Counted from the stretch's first letter, positions 18,201 through 28,601 are shown. The stretch: DNA of 64,000 nucleotides from Pararhizobium polonicum (GCF_001687365.1 NZ_CM004503.1:79493-143492); one strand, 5' to 3'. Program-made: numbers and translations. Notes: generated by a model not told the origin, from the sequence alone.

Positions 18201-20804
18201 TTGTTGGCTGCGACCGAAGCGGCTGCGACAGGAGACAAGGGACTGCCGATTGCCACAGCGGTCGTGAACGCCTTTCGAGGGCAGAAAGCATTGCTCCCTT
18301 CCCAACATTCCATTGAGAAAATAGGCATTGCAGCTCGTGCGCTTGCCCGTCGTCGCGCCGAGAGTGCTTTACTCTCGGATATCGACCCGCAAAAGCTGGA
18401 GACCCTTGATACACTGTTGGACGTCGATCCGGCGATCGGACAGACGCGTTTCCACTGGCTGCGGTCAGCTCCCGACGCACCGGGTGCGGTCAACCTGGTC
18501 GGATTGACGGAGCGCATCGCGTTCCTGCGCTCGGTCGGGATCGATCCTCGTTTGCAGGCCCGCATTCCTTCCGGACGATGGGACCAGATCGTCCGGGAAG
18601 GAGACGCGGTGCCGGCATGGCTTGCCGGAGACTTCGGCGCAAGCCGTCGGCGCGCGACGATCGTGGCACAGGTCATCAAGCTTGGCCAGAAGCTCACCGA
18701 CGATGCCGTGATGATGTTTATCAAGTTGATGGGCCGGCTGTTCTCCCAGGCTAACAACCGGAAAAAGCAGCGGCACATGAACGCGCGCATTGAAACATCC
18801 AAAGCTCTGCGGTTGTTCCTCGACACGATCGTCGCCCTGCAGGCCGCGAATGATGCCGATGAAGATGCGCTTGCGACGGTCAATCGACAAGTCGGCTGGC
18901 ATCGACTGCTTCAGATCAAACCCGGCCTTGAAGCGATTGTGGGAAGCGCTGACGCTGCGCCGCTGGTGCTAGCGGCCGAGCAGCATGGGAATATCCGAAA
19001 GTTCGCCGGTGTTTTCCTTCAAACATTCACGTTCCATTCGCGCCGCCGGCACGATCCGCTGCTTTCTGCGGTCGCGACGTTGAAAGCGCTTTATGTAGAA
19101 GGGCGTCGTGTTCTGCCGGATCGTGTGCCCATCGGCCATCTTGGCGCAACCGAGAAGAAACTGGTTTTTGAGGATGGAAAGCCGGATCGGCGGCTTTACG
19201 AGATTGCTACGCTCGCGCATTTGCGTGACCGGCTGCGTTCAGGCGATATCTGGGTCGAGGGCAGCCGTTCATTCCGGCCGATTGACGAACATCTTATGCC
19301 AAAGCCAGCTTTTGTCGCCCTCAAGGAGCAGGATCGGCTCGGGATCGGTGTCCAAGCTGACTGCGCTGCCTGGCTTACTGAGGTCCGGCAGATGGTGGAC
19401 GCCAATCTCAAACAACTGGCCTGGCGCGCCCGTTTCGGGAAACTTGATGGCGTCAGGATGGAGAACGGCACGCTGATCGTGACGCCGCTTGCCAGCGATG
19501 TACCGGCCGCGGCCGAAGTCCTCAATGCCGAAATCACGGACATGTATCCTCTGGTCGAGGTCCCCGATCTCCTGCGGGAAGTGCATGAATGGACAGGATT
19601 CGCCGACCAGTTCACTCATGTCCGAACTGGAGATGTACCGCAAAACATTCCCGCCATGCTGGCCGGCGTGCTTGCCGATGGCACAAATCTGGGTCCGAAG
19701 CGCATGGCGGGAGCATCCAAGGGGATCAGCGCTCACCAAATCGGCTGGATGCGCAGCTTCCACGCACGCTCAGAAACCTACCGGGCTGCGCAGGCGACTG
19801 TGACCGATGCCCACACTCGCCATCCTCATTCGCAAATCTGGGGTAATGGAACGAAAGCGTCATCCGACGGGCAGTTCTTCCGTGCCAGCGACCGAGCCGC
19901 CAGACGCAGCGATATCAATCTTCACTATGGCAGCGAGCCGGGCGCGAAATTCTACAGCGGCCTTTCCGACCAGTACGGCTACTACAGCATCCTGCCGATC
20001 AGCCCGACCGAGAGTGAGGCCGTCTATGTGCTCGACGGCCTGTTTGATCACGACACCATTTTGGAGATCGAGGAGCTATTCACGGATACCGGCGGTGCCA
20101 GCGACCATGTCTTTGCGCTCTTCTGCCTGATCGGCAAGCGCTTCGCCCCGCGCCTTCGCAACATAAAGGATCGAAAATTCCACACCTTCGAGAAGGCCGA
20201 CGCCTATCCCTCACTGGCAAATCATATCGGGGCACCGATCAACACCGCGCTCATCATGGAATATTGGGACGAACTCCTGCGCCTTGCCGCCTCGATCACC
20301 ACACGTACCGTAGCGCCGTCGGCGATTCTCAAGCGGTTGTCCGCCTCGCCGAAATCCGGCGAGTTGGCCAGAGCACTCCGCGAAGTCGGGCGCATCGAGC
20401 GTACGTTGTTCATGACCGAATGGTATTCAACGCCGGCACTCCGCCGACGTTGTCAGGCCGGTCTCAACAAGGGCGAAGCTGCCCACAAGCTCAAGCGCGC
20501 CGTCTTTTTCCACGAGCGCGGAGAAATCCGTGACCGCTCCTTTGATAGCCAGGCATTCCGTGCTTCGGGCCTCAACCTGGTCGTCAGCGCCATCGTGCAC
20601 TGGAACACAGTCTATCTTAGCCGGGCCACAACCCACATGCGACAGCAGGGACGGCATGTCCCTGACGAGTTGTTAAAGCACGTTTCGCCGCTCAGTTGGG
20701 AGCATATCAATCTCACCGGCATCTATTCATGGGACGCTGAGCACCAGATGCCCGAAGGCTTCAGACCCTTGCGGCTGCCCGGTCGACTCCTTCGTGCGGC
20801 TTGA
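18201..20804 (+). pseudogene. tnpA: Outer transposase tnpA, 3' part
   Basis: About 866 residues making up the middle and catalytic part of the outer Tn3-family transposase. The open frame runs back to 18162 only because it reads through the inner inverted repeat. It contains the expected catalytic positions: D in [12 protein letters not shown] in [12 protein letters not shown] and E in [13 protein letters not shown]. The 5' part is at 9050-9426. No internal stops or shifts are seen, so precise loss of the inner element would restore a full transposase. It may be expressed as a truncated protein lacking the N-terminal DNA-binding region. Confidence 0.94.
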
Positions 20805-20813
20805 TCGAAGCCG

Positions 20814-21803
20814 CTATTTGCGTCCCATGGCTGGTGCGAGCAACTCCAGTTCATTTGTCATGAGCCCGCCAGACCAGTCATCAGGAAGCGATTTGAGGTC
20901 GGCAATTGTATCGACGCCATTAGAATAGTTTCCGCCATGGTAGGGTCCGATAATGAAGACCTCGCTGCCGGCCCCTCTAAACCGGTCAAGCAGGCGATAG
21001 GGCCAGCCCCACATGTCAGGCGCCATATTGATCGGAATGTAGACGACGCCGTTCCTGCAGGACGATGGCACTATGCTGGCCCATCCCCATTGCGCATACT
21101 CCTTCAGGCAAGCCATTGCTGACACTCTGGTCGTTGTCTTCAAATCCGGCATCAATGCCTTAAGCTTTGCAATCGGGCGTTCTCCGCCATAGACGAAAAG
21201 CTTGCCGGTTACCTCCTGAGGAAATGCCTTAAGATAGGAAGCAAATAGGTCCCCTTCCTTCGGATCATTGCTCTTGATGTTCACGAGAAAGCTTTTTCCT
21301 GGAAAGGCCTCCAGCACCTCTTTCAGCGTTGGCATCAGGCCTATTCCCTTACCTCTGAACGGAAACGTCTCTCCGCCATCCGCAGTGTAGCCATATCCAA
21401 CATCGAGCTTCCGTAGGTCTGTCATCGAATGCTCGCGGGTGACACCATGACCGTCGGTTCGGCAGTCGAGGGTCCAATCGTGAAATACCGCAAATTCTCC
21501 GTCCGTCGTCGGGTGAATGTCAAACTCAACGGCATCCGCACCGGCCTCGAAACTGGCTTTCATGGAAGCGATTGTATTCTCGATGAAAACGTTAGCTGAA
21601 GGCAGCATTCGCGTTGCAGTGCACGTGTCAGATTTGACGTTCGTCATATCGTATCGAGGTGCAATCCCGCGATGTGCAAGGAGGATAGGTTCACCTTCGG
21701 GCCGCGCGGCGAGAAGATTGGTGTTGAGAAGGAATATCGTCGATGAAACGACGGCAGCCAGAACTAACAAACTGATCGAAATCTTCTTCAATGCTTTCGA
21801 CAT
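20814..21803 (-). CDS. Membrane-anchored or exported glycerophosphodiester phosphodiesterase family protein (cargo of the outer transposon)
   Basis: This GDPD-family enzyme of about 329 residues has AHRG near the start of the domain, ENTIASMKASFEAGADAVEFDIHPT and HDWTLDC, the catalytic motifs of the family. The N-terminus (MSKALKKISISLLVLAAVVSSTIFLLN) is a positively charged leader and a hydrophobic helix, so it is exported or anchored with the enzyme outside the cytoplasm. An in-frame ATG at 21845 would extend the cytoplasmic leader by 14 residues. It lies between the outer transposase and the right inverted repeat and is convergent with the transposase, with 9 bp between stops. It is a second, unrelated-looking GDPD to that at 1711. 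Confidence 0.8.
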   Translation of the reverse strand: MSKALKKISISLLVLAAVVSSTIFLLNTNLLAARPEGEPILLAHRGIAPRYDMTNVKSDTCTATRMLPSANVFIENTIASMKASFEAGADAVEFDIHPTTDGEFAVFHDWTLDCRTDGHGVTREHSMTDLRKLDVGYGYTADGGETFPFRGKGIGLMPTLKEVLEAFPGKSFLVNIKSNDPKEGDLFASYLKAFPQEVTGKLFVYGGERPIAKLKALMPDLKTTTRVSAMACLKEYAQWGWASIVPSSCRNGVVYIPINMAPDMWGWPYRLLDRFRGAGSEVFIIGPYHGGNYSNGVDTIADLKSLPDDWSGGLMTNELELLAPAMGRK

Positions 21804-21933
21804 AACGGTTCGGTCCCCAAAACACCGAAGCTCATTACCGATCATGACCTATTTACGGCGAGAGTTCCCCATTGGGACGATGTTAGTGGGAAATTGGCGC
21901 CAGTCGGAGATGCACGTTCACGCTTCGTGCCGC

Positions 21934-21971
21934 CTTAGCGTGCCTGTGGGAACAAACCTTGTTCCGACCCC
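21934..21971 (-). repeat. Right terminal inverted repeat of the outer transposon
   Basis: This 38-bp end is the inverted match of 8260-8297: read inward on the minus strand it begins GGGGTCGGAACAAGG and ends CACGCTAAG. Confidence 0.93.
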
Positions 21972-22276
21972 TAGAAGGCACGCTCTTCTGTCGATAGTCT
22001 CGGGCGCTCCTGCTCGCCAGACCAGGCGAAGACGTGCTTCCTGGATCTTGCGCGTTTGACGACCGGGTCGAGAGCGTCGAATTTCTTGTCGAAGTAGAGC
22101 GACCGCCAATCGTGATGATAGTTGGTCACGGCGATGATGTGCTTGTGCTGGATGTGGAGATAAGCATAGCCGGTGAAGCCGAAATGGTCGGCGACGTCCG
22201 CCAGCCCCGTTTTGAGGATGCACTCATCGCCCTCAATTGCGGTAAGATCGGTCAGCTTGTCCAGCCAATGCTGCAT
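21972..22276 (-). pseudogene. traR: traR, 5' part (disconnected by transposon)
   Basis: The first 101 codons of TraR, beginning ATGCAGCATTGGCTGGAC at 22276 with AAGGAGATAGAGA before it. The acyl-homoserine-lactone pocket residues known from the TraR crystal structure are present: Y53, W57, Y61, D70 and W85. The frame runs ...EERAF and then hits TAG created where the transposon joins, giving a 101-residue stub without the dimerisation helix and the DNA-binding domain. It lies directly downstream of a 68-codon frame and the DUF3422 gene on the same strand, so it was the last gene of the nopaline-catabolic operon. TAGAA at 21972-21976 is the right target duplication. Confidence 0.95.
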
Positions 22277-22289
22277 TCTCTATCTCCTT

Positions 22290-22496
22290 CTAGGCGTTGC
22301 CAGCCTCGTCGTCGCTGTTCGTCCGACAGCCAGCTGCGCGACCGCTGTCAATTGGTTCAGCGGAAGCTGTCGAAGAACGTTTCTGTGCAAGGCAGGCAGA
22401 CATAACCGCCCTTATTCCAATCGGCCGGTAGTTCGCGAGAAGATTGATTTCGCGTTCCTGTTCTGTGATAGACTTGCCCTCGGCTTGCTCAGCCAT
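22290..22496 (-). CDS. Small hypothetical protein (68 residues)
   Basis: A 68-residue frame between the DUF3422 gene and traR, in the same direction, starting ATGGCTGAGCAAGCC with only a weak purine run before it. It is charged at the N-terminus (KSITEQEREINLLANYRPIGIR), with a single hydrophobic patch and no recognisable domain. Because the tail becomes compositionally odd (SIDSGRAAGCR-like), only the first 40 residues look protein-like. It may be a genuine short gene of the traR operon or a leader peptide. I do not recognise it. Confidence 0.4.
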   Translation of the reverse strand: MAEQAEGKSITEQEREINLLANYRPIGIRAVMSACLAQKRSSTASAEPIDSGRAAGCRTNSDDEAGNA

Positions 22497-22568
22497 CTGT
22501 TGTCTCCAGAATTTCTCGTTCCAGCACCGATCCGAGAATTGCTTCTCAAACCGCCTGTTTCATGCCTG

Positions 22569-23873
22569 CTAGGGCGTTTTTGGTGCCAAATGGGTATGTC
22601 GCGTGCGATGCCGCACAAACAAGGCGACAGCCACGATCGCGATCGGGCTTAGAATGCTCATTGCCAGTTCATCGTTTGAAAAATGAAGAGTATGGAACAC
22701 ACCCTTGAAAGTGTATCCGAGCAAACCGACAACATAGTAGCTAACAGCGGCGATCGAGAGACCCTCGACAGTTTGCTGCAATCGCAACTGCAGTTGCGCC
22801 CGCTCGCTCATGCTCTCCAGAATCTCGCGATTTTGCTTTTCCATCGCTACGTCGACCTTCGCACGGAGCAGCTGAGTTGCACGCGCCAGCTTCCGCGACA
22901 AGTTGATCTGTCGCTCCTCGATTGAAAAGCAGGTCTGCAATGCAGGCGCCATTCTCCGGTTGAGAAACGCCGGGAAAGTTTCCTGATCGGGCACCGGTTC
23001 GAAGCCGATGGCGCTGATCCGGCCAAGCACGATGTTCTGATACGCACGGCTAGCCCCGAAACGGAACAATGACTTCGCGGCCCCTGCCTCGAGTCGCGCA
23101 GCGAGGACGACGAGCTTGTCCAAGAGACGTTCGTTGTCTTCCAGTGCGAGAGCCCCTGTCATTTCCTGGGTCGTCTCAACCAACGCGTTTTCGATCTCCC
23201 GGATGGAAGGCTCCAACCGTTGAGCTTCCGGAAGACATAGAAGTGCCAGCAGCCGATAGGTCTCGAGTTCCAGCAGACGCTGAACCAGCGCACCGATGCG
23301 CATGGCCGTCACGTCGGTGTTGATGACCAGGATTTTCACGAAGCCATGGTTATCCGGCTTGAAATCCGTCGCAACGGTGACCGCTCCCTTCTCAGCGGTC
23401 ATAACGCACAGGGATTCCTTCGCGAAAATCGTGCCCAGCTCGGGTGTGGAAGAGGCTTCGACAATATGCAGGTCTACGGCGACGAGGTGCGGGCCGGGCT
23501 GGGGGAGCGTATACATTTCGGGGGCCATGGAAGCCGCCGCGAGCGAGAAGCACTCTGGTCCCGGGTGTTTGTAGTACCAGCAATATGTCGTGAATTCGTT
23601 GTGCCGTTCCCAGCGCAGATGAACATTTTCGAATGACACACGGTGATGTCGAGCGTGGGCCGGAATAGGCCCCTGGCCCTTTTCCTCGCAAAGCGCCGAG
23701 AGTATCCTGCGCTCCGCATCCCTGTCAGGCTCTACGGATTGAAACGCAAAATGGACAAGACGGGCTGGCGTTTCGATCGGGCGAAACGGGCGCGCATGAA
23801 CCTCGCCGAGAACAGATGCACGATCGCGATGAGGCGAGAGCGCTTGTGTTGAATTCTCAGGCGGGGATGTCAT
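22569..23873 (-). CDS. DUF3422 family membrane-associated protein
   Basis: This 434-residue protein matches the DUF3422 family: an N-terminal soluble region (LGEVHARPFRPIETPARLVHFAF), a central helical region rich in charged residues, and two C-terminal membrane helices (LSIAAVSYYVVGLLGYTF and LAMSILSPIAIVAVALFV). Its biochemical role is unknown; the layout resembles CorA-like proteins with a cytoplasmic domain and two terminal helices. It lies 19 bp after the ornithine cyclodeaminase gene on the same strand, so it belongs to the nopaline operon. Why opine operons carry it is unexplained. Confidence 0.85.
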   Translation of the reverse strand: MTSPPENSTQALSPHRDRASVLGEVHARPFRPIETPARLVHFAFQSVEPDRDAERRILSALCEEKGQGPIPAHARHHRVSFENVHLRWERHNEFTTYCWYYKHPGPECFSLAAASMAPEMYTLPQPGPHLVAVDLHIVEASSTPELGTIFAKESLCVMTAEKGAVTVATDFKPDNHGFVKILVINTDVTAMRIGALVQRLLELETYRLLALLCLPEAQRLEPSIREIENALVETTQEMTGALALEDNERLLDKLVVLAARLEAGAAKSLFRFGASRAYQNIVLGRISAIGFEPVPDQETFPAFLNRRMAPALQTCFSIEERQINLSRKLARATQLLRAKVDVAMEKQNREILESMSERAQLQLRLQQTVEGLSIAAVSYYVVGLLGYTFKGVFHTLHFSNDELAMSILSPIAIVAVALFVRHRTRHTHLAPKTP

Positions 23874-23892
23874 ATTGTGAGCCTTCCCAGGT

Positions 23893-24954
23893 TCAGGACG
23901 CGGCCAGCAGGGCTTGCCGGCGGAGCAGCATTCCGAAAAGATCCCTTGGCTCGTCTGGGTCGGCTAGGAGGTCGAGTGGGCTGCTGTGGCTTGATCCCTC
24001 AACGCGGTCGCGGACGTAGCGCAGCGCCGAAAAATCCTCGATCGCAAATCCGACGCTGTCGAAAAGCGTGATCTGCTTGTCGCTCTTTCGGCCGACGTCC
24101 TGGCCAGTCATTACGCGCCAAAGCTCCGTCACAGGATGATCTGGCGCGAGTTGCTGGATCTCGCCTTCAATCCGGGTCTGTGGCGGAAACTCCACGAAAA
24201 TATCCGAACGCAGCAAGATATCGCGGTGCATCTCGGTCTTGCCTGGGCAGTCGCCGCCGACGCCGTTGATGTGGACGCCGGGCCCAATCATATTGTCGCT
24301 CAGGATCGTGGCGTTGTGCTTGTCGGCCGTCGCTGTCGTAATGATATCGGCACCTTCGACCGCCTGTTCCGCAGAGGTGCACGCCTCGATCTGAAACCCG
24401 AACCGCTGGAGATTGCGGCTGCAGCGAGCGGTTGCCTCCGGGTCGATATCGTAAAGCCGTATCCGATCGATACGGAGCAGCGCCTTGAAGGCGAGCGCCT
24501 GGAACTCGCTCTGGGCACCGTTGCCGATCAGCGCCATCGTGCGCGCATCTTTACGCGCCAGATATTTTGCCGCGATCGCGGAGGTTGCGGCCGTTCGCAA
24601 GGCCGTCAGGATTGTCATTTCCGACAGCAGCAGCGGATAGCCGCTATCGACATCGGAGAGCACGCCGAACGCGGTCACCGTTTGCCGTCCCGACTTCGTG
24701 TTTTTCGGGTGGCCGTTGACGTATTTAAAGCCGTAGAGGGTGCCGTCGCTCGTCGGCATGAGTTCAATCACGCCGTCCCGCGAATGCGAGGCGATGCGTG
24801 GAATCTTGTCGAAGCTTTCCCAGCGCCGGAAATCTTCTTCAATGTAGCCGGCCAGTTGAACAAGGAAGTTCTCGACCCCGGTGCTGACCACCAGGTCCAT
24901 CATGTTCTCAACACTGATGAACGGAACGATGTTGAGGTTGGCAATTGCAGGCAT
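23893..24954 (-). CDS. arcB: Ornithine cyclodeaminase
   Basis: This 353-residue enzyme converts ornithine to proline and ammonia, using NAD as a catalytic cofactor. I chose the ATG at 24954, which has AGGGGG eight bases upstream and gives MPAIANLNIVPFISVENMMD, the N-terminus I know from Ti-plasmid ornithine cyclodeaminases. The ornithine-site segment GTLYGFKYVNGHPKN, the nucleotide-binding ALIGNGAQSEFQALAF and the HINGVGGDCPGKTE loop are all present. It is the last catabolic step of nopaline breakdown (nopaline, arginine, ornithine, proline). It follows the opine dehydrogenase gene by 47 bp. The protein is full length with no damage seen. Confidence 0.93.
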   Translation of the reverse strand: MPAIANLNIVPFISVENMMDLVVSTGVENFLVQLAGYIEEDFRRWESFDKIPRIASHSRDGVIELMPTSDGTLYGFKYVNGHPKNTKSGRQTVTAFGVLSDVDSGYPLLLSEMTILTALRTAATSAIAAKYLARKDARTMALIGNGAQSEFQALAFKALLRIDRIRLYDIDPEATARCSRNLQRFGFQIEACTSAEQAVEGADIITTATADKHNATILSDNMIGPGVHINGVGGDCPGKTEMHRDILLRSDIFVEFPPQTRIEGEIQQLAPDHPVTELWRVMTGQDVGRKSDKQITLFDSVGFAIEDFSALRYVRDRVEGSSHSSPLDLLADPDEPRDLFGMLLRRQALLAAS

Positions 24955-25001
24955 CTTTTGGCCCCCTTCATTGGTTTGATAGACTGTCGGACGAGCCCGG
25001 A

Positions 25002-26084
25002 TCACACGGGTTCGACCGTGGTCGCGTACCCGGCAACTACCCGTTTCTTGAGCGTGGGCAGATCCAGCGGGCCGAGGTTTGGAAGCAGGTCGTTTTCTTC
25101 GGAAAAGTCGCGTCCGTAGCAGGCGCTTAAAATTCGCACGCCGCTTTCATGCAAAGGCGCCGACACGCAGGCTGCTTTTGCCAAATGCAGGGTGGGGATC
25201 AGACCAAAGGGAACGTCCTCGAGCACGTAGCGAGTATCGAGGCTCTTCGGGCCTGCCGGGTCGCTTCCACGCTCGACCAGGATCGATGATATTTCTGAAA
25301 CCGATTGGCCGGATAGGTCGAACGACAATCGGAAGTGATCGAAGGTCGACCGGACCGTCTTGCCGAAGGCGCAAGCGATTGCCAGCCTCTCCAGATCGAG
25401 CGCCTCAAGGAAGCGGCCGACGGCAGGCGTGACGTTTGTGTTCTGACCCCATTCCTCAGCTCGCTCGATACGTGACAGATTGCACAGCGCGATGCCCATA
25501 TGGTCCTGGGGATTGAGATTGCTCAACGCGATCGTGAGGATATCGTCCTTCACGTCGAAGCGATCACCGAACAGAGCGACACAGGTTTCGTGCGACCGTT
25601 CTGCGAAACGTGTCGGCACCGTCGCCATATCGACCTTTGCCCGGATGGCGCCGATGTTGAACGTATCCGCGGCCCGCGGCTTGCAGGTCAGCACAGTGGT
25701 GTTCCATGCGGTGATCGGGATTTCGATGCTACGCTCGGCCAGCCCCTTGGCGAGGTAGAGCGCCGCAAAGGAAAGATGGGCGCTGATAATCACCGAATGA
25801 CGTGCGTTGAGGTGCGGTAGAAGGGCGTCGAGAACAAAGCGGTGGCCATAGGCGGGCAGTGCCAGCACGATCACGTCGGCTTCGGCCAATTCCTGGGCGT
25901 TCGTGCAAATATGCGGGTGGAACTCCGTGCTGATCGCACCCGTGATCTTCACCAGTGCGCCGGCAGAGAAAGCAGCAGTTCTTTCGCGTGAACGCGACCA
26001 GATCAATGGCTCATGGCCATTCTGTGAGAGGAACGCCGCATACCCAATGGCGATCGATCCTGCTCCGGCTATTCCAACCTTCAT
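25002..26084 (-). CDS. Opine (octopine/nopaline/lysopine) dehydrogenase family protein
   Basis: This 360-residue protein has a Rossmann fold at its N-terminus ([13 protein letters not shown]7-A8-G9) and the family's C-terminal domain, with the conserved [21 protein letters not shown] and [10 protein letters not shown] segments. Members reversibly join an amino acid and a 2-oxo acid with NAD(P)H. The start at 26084 has AGGAGGAAGAAG immediately before it, far better than the upstream frame start. Finding this family in a catabolic operon between arginase and ornithine cyclodeaminase is curious, since the plant-expressed opine synthase is on T-DNA. It may oxidise nopaline-type opines in reverse or handle a related compound. 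A decayed homologue is at 46074-47143. Confidence 0.88.
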   Translation of the reverse strand: MKVGIAGAGSIAIGYAAFLSQNGHEPLIWSRSRERTAAFSAGALVKITGAISTEFHPHICTNAQELAEADVIVLALPAYGHRFVLDALLPHLNARHSVIISAHLSFAALYLAKGLAERSIEIPITAWNTTVLTCKPRAADTFNIGAIRAKVDMATVPTRFAERSHETCVALFGDRFDVKDDILTIALSNLNPQDHMGIALCNLSRIERAEEWGQNTNVTPAVGRFLEALDLERLAIACAFGKTVRSTFDHFRLSFDLSGQSVSEISSILVERGSDPAGPKSLDTRYVLEDVPFGLIPTLHLAKAACVSAPLHESGVRILSACYGRDFSEENDLLPNLGPLDLPTLKKRVVAGYATTVEPV

Positions 26085-26160
26085 CTTCTTCCTCCTGGTT
26101 TCGAAGGGTTTGTCTCGATGCGAGAGGCAAACCTCGATCGCACCGGGCCACACCCGGTGG

Positions 26161-27084
26161 TCAAAATGCTGTTGTCACCCTGTCGAACACGCGCCGGCCG
26201 AACAGGCTCGCGGCAAGATCCGTCATCAGGCGGGCAGTGCGCCCCCTCTCGTCCAGAAAAGGATTGAGCTCCGCCAGGTCAAGCGAGGTGACGAGACCGC
26301 TGTCATGGAGCATCTCCATGATGAGGTGGGCTTCCCGGAAGGTCGCCCCGCCGGGCACGGTCGTGCCCACCGCTGGCGCGATCGCGGGATCGAGGAAATC
26401 GACATCAAGACTGACGTGCAATCTGCCGCTGACCTTACTTACGCGGTCAAGAAAAGCTTCGAGCGGGCGTACGACCCCTTGTTCGTCCAGAACCCGCATG
26501 TCGGCGACTTCGATACCGGTCTCGGCAACCCGGCGCCTCTCTTCCGGATCGACGGAGCGGATCCCCATCATCGATACGTTGCGCGGATTCACAGGCGCGG
26601 CTAACGGCGGCAGCCCCTCGAAGCCGGATTGGCCCGTATAATATGCTACAGGAGTCCCATGGAGATTGCCGCTCGCGGTCGTGTGGAGGCTATGCAGGTC
26701 TGTATGCGCGTCCAGCCAAAGGACGAATTGCTCCTTGCCGAGCTCGGCTGCTCGTTGGGCCACCCCGGAAACGGTGCCAGCAGACATCGAGTGATCGCCG
26801 CCGAGAAAGACCGGAAGATCACAGCTGCGGGCCATCTCCAGAGCTTTCTGGGACAGACTGCGCGTCCATCCCACCAGAGCATCGAGGTTCTTCACCGCGG
26901 AATTGGCGTGGCTGAGTTCGGGTTCGATCGTCGGCGTCGCATCTCCGAGATCGGTGACAAGCCAGCCCAGCTCCGTCAAAACTTGCGTTAAGCCGGCAGT
27001 CCGAAACGCATCAGGTCCCATCAGGCATCCAGGTTGGGATGCGCCACTTTGAACGGGAGCTCCCAGGATTTGGCACGTCTTCAA
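26161..27084 (-). CDS. arcA: Arginase (nopaline catabolism)
   Basis: A 307-residue arginase hydrolysing arginine to ornithine and urea, with the binuclear manganese motifs [15 protein letters not shown] and SLDVDFLDP intact. I place the start at the TTG at 27084: GGAG lies seven bases upstream, and the product then begins (M)[19 protein letters not shown], as in the Ti-plasmid arginase. The longer frame from 27186 has a non-homologous leader. It lies between the oxidase A subunit and the opine dehydrogenase, supplying ornithine to the cyclodeaminase. Full length and undamaged. Confidence 0.93.
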   Translation of the reverse strand: MKTCQILGAPVQSGASQPGCLMGPDAFRTAGLTQVLTELGWLVTDLGDATPTIEPELSHANSAVKNLDALVGWTRSLSQKALEMARSCDLPVFLGGDHSMSAGTVSGVAQRAAELGKEQFVLWLDAHTDLHSLHTTASGNLHGTPVAYYTGQSGFEGLPPLAAPVNPRNVSMMGIRSVDPEERRRVAETGIEVADMRVLDEQGVVRPLEAFLDRVSKVSGRLHVSLDVDFLDPAIAPAVGTTVPGGATFREAHLIMEMLHDSGLVTSLDLAELNPFLDERGRTARLMTDLAASLFGRRVFDRVTTAF

Positions 27085-27182
27085 CTCATTCTCCTTGCGA
27101 TGCCGCGAAGCTTTGATTGCGCCAGCACCGATCATTTCTTGACTGCAACTTTGGCCACCGCACCGCGGCGATGGCCGAACGA

Positions 27183-28601
27183 TCACTCATGTGTCGAAGC
27201 TGAAACGACTTCCTCGGCCTGCTGAGCTGCCAGCATCGACACCGTTAATGGAACGAAGGGAGGCCGCGGATTGAACAGGCCGACCTCGCCGGCGGTCAGC
27301 CCGGCAACTGACTTCACCAGTTCGTGCACCGGGTAGCCGCACTGCCTTCCCTGACAGGGCCCCATGCCCGCGCGCGTAAAACTCTTCAGTTGGTTGGGGC
27401 CTCGGCAAGCGCCACGGACAGCAGCTTCCCTCAACACGCCCGCGCTCAACTCCTCGCACCGGCAGACGATCGTTGCGTCGTCCGGCGGGGTCCGCGCAAT
27501 ATTCGGCGGGTAGGCCCCATCCAGAAATCGCCGGAACGACTTTTGCCGGCTATGCTGTGCTCTCAGCGGTTTTGTCTCGGTATCCGCCTGAGCGGCCGTC
27601 AGAGCGCCGTCACGAAGAAGGACGCCGATCGCGGCGATCTCTCCCTCGATCTCGGCATTGACGGCGCCTCCGATCCGCGCACCGTCTCCGGCTATGTACA
27701 GTCCGTCCGGACCTGCGTTCATCCACTCGTCGCGCTCAAGCCGGAACGCTGACTGGCCGACATCCCACATCAGTTGCGCGCGGACTGACACCGCTAACTG
27801 ATGGCTTGGCACCAGCCCCTCGTGAACAAGAAGGGATTTGACCTCCAATCGGTCGGACCTGCCGTTTGAAGTTTCGAACCGTACAGTTTCCAGTCGTCCG
27901 CTTCCTTCGGCGCTGATTTTGACCACGTTGCGTACGTGTCGAACGCCACTGAACTGCGGTAACCAGGCAATCCCTTTCAGGATTTGGCCGGGCTCCTGAA
28001 GCGCCCCGCGAAAACCGCGCAGCGAACGGCTGATGAGACCCCGAGGGGTCGTATCTAGATAAGCGACGGGCTTTGTCCCGGCGAGCCGCATCTGCTGCAT
28101 GTATAGTAGGGGAAGAGGTCCGCTCCCGACCACGGCAACTGGCCCCTGTGGCAACTGGCCGGCCGTTTTCAACAGGATCTGTGCGGCGCCGACCGTCATG
28201 ACGCCGGGTAGCGTCCAGCCGGTGAACGGAACCGGGCGTTCCTGTGCGCCCGTAGCGAGCAAGAGATGCCGTCCCCTGACGGAGCGAATTTCTCCGCCCC
28301 AGACGTATTCCACCGTCCAACCCTGGCTGAGCCTGCTTACCTGAGCATCCGGGATGTAGTCGGCGCCACAGGCCAGAAATGCTTCGACTTGCCGGACACC
28401 GCGTCGATATTCCGCCCCCAGAACGTTTATGATTGGGCTCGTCGCGTTGCGGCCGGCATTGCGCCAGATCTGACCTCCAGGCTGTGATTGCGAATCCAGC
28501 ACGATGACGGACAGACCGCCGCGCACAGCGCGCCTCGCTGCGGCCATGCCAGCGGGGCCGGCTCCGACGATCAACAGGTCGGCGCTCGAATGATGGTTCA
28601 T
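27183..28601 (-). CDS. noxA: Nopaline/octopine oxidase subunit A (FAD and 2Fe-2S protein)
   Basis: A 472-residue NAD(P)/FAD-type disulfide-reductase-like protein. It has FAD-binding GAGPAG at residues 13-18, a second nucleotide site (VVGSGPLPLLY near 158-167) and GLYIAGDGARIGG near 300. The C-terminal BFD-like domain carries four cysteines, C380-x-C382 and C416-x4-C421, for an iron-sulfur cluster. It is the larger subunit of the membrane-associated oxidase that splits nopaline into arginine and 2-oxoglutarate, together with the B subunit. Its ATG overlaps the stop of the small 2Fe-2S gene (ATGA), so the three subunits are translationally coupled. Confidence 0.9.
   Translation of the reverse strand: MNHHSSADLLIVGAGPAGMAAARRAVRGGLSVIVLDSQSQPGGQIWRNAGRNATSPIINVLGAEYRRGVRQVEAFLACGADYIPDAQVSRLSQGWTVEYVWGGEIRSVRGRHLLLATGAQERPVPFTGWTLPGVMTVGAAQILLKTAGQLPQGPVAVVGSGPLPLLYMQQMRLAGTKPVAYLDTTPRGLISRSLRGFRGALQEPGQILKGIAWLPQFSGVRHVRNVVKISAEGSGRLETVRFETSNGRSDRLEVKSLLVHEGLVPSHQLAVSVRAQLMWDVGQSAFRLERDEWMNAGPDGLYIAGDGARIGGAVNAEIEGEIAAIGVLLRDGALTAAQADTETKPLRAQHSRQKSFRRFLDGAYPPNIARTPPDDATIVCRCEELSAGVLREAAVRGACRGPNQLKSFTRAGMGPCQGRQCGYPVHELVKSVAGLTAGEVGLFNPRPPFVPLTVSMLAAQQAEEVVSASTHE

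Noticed and set aside
24136..25119. 327-codon open frame on the plus strand
   Set aside because: It is antisense to the ornithine cyclodeaminase, with no family signature.
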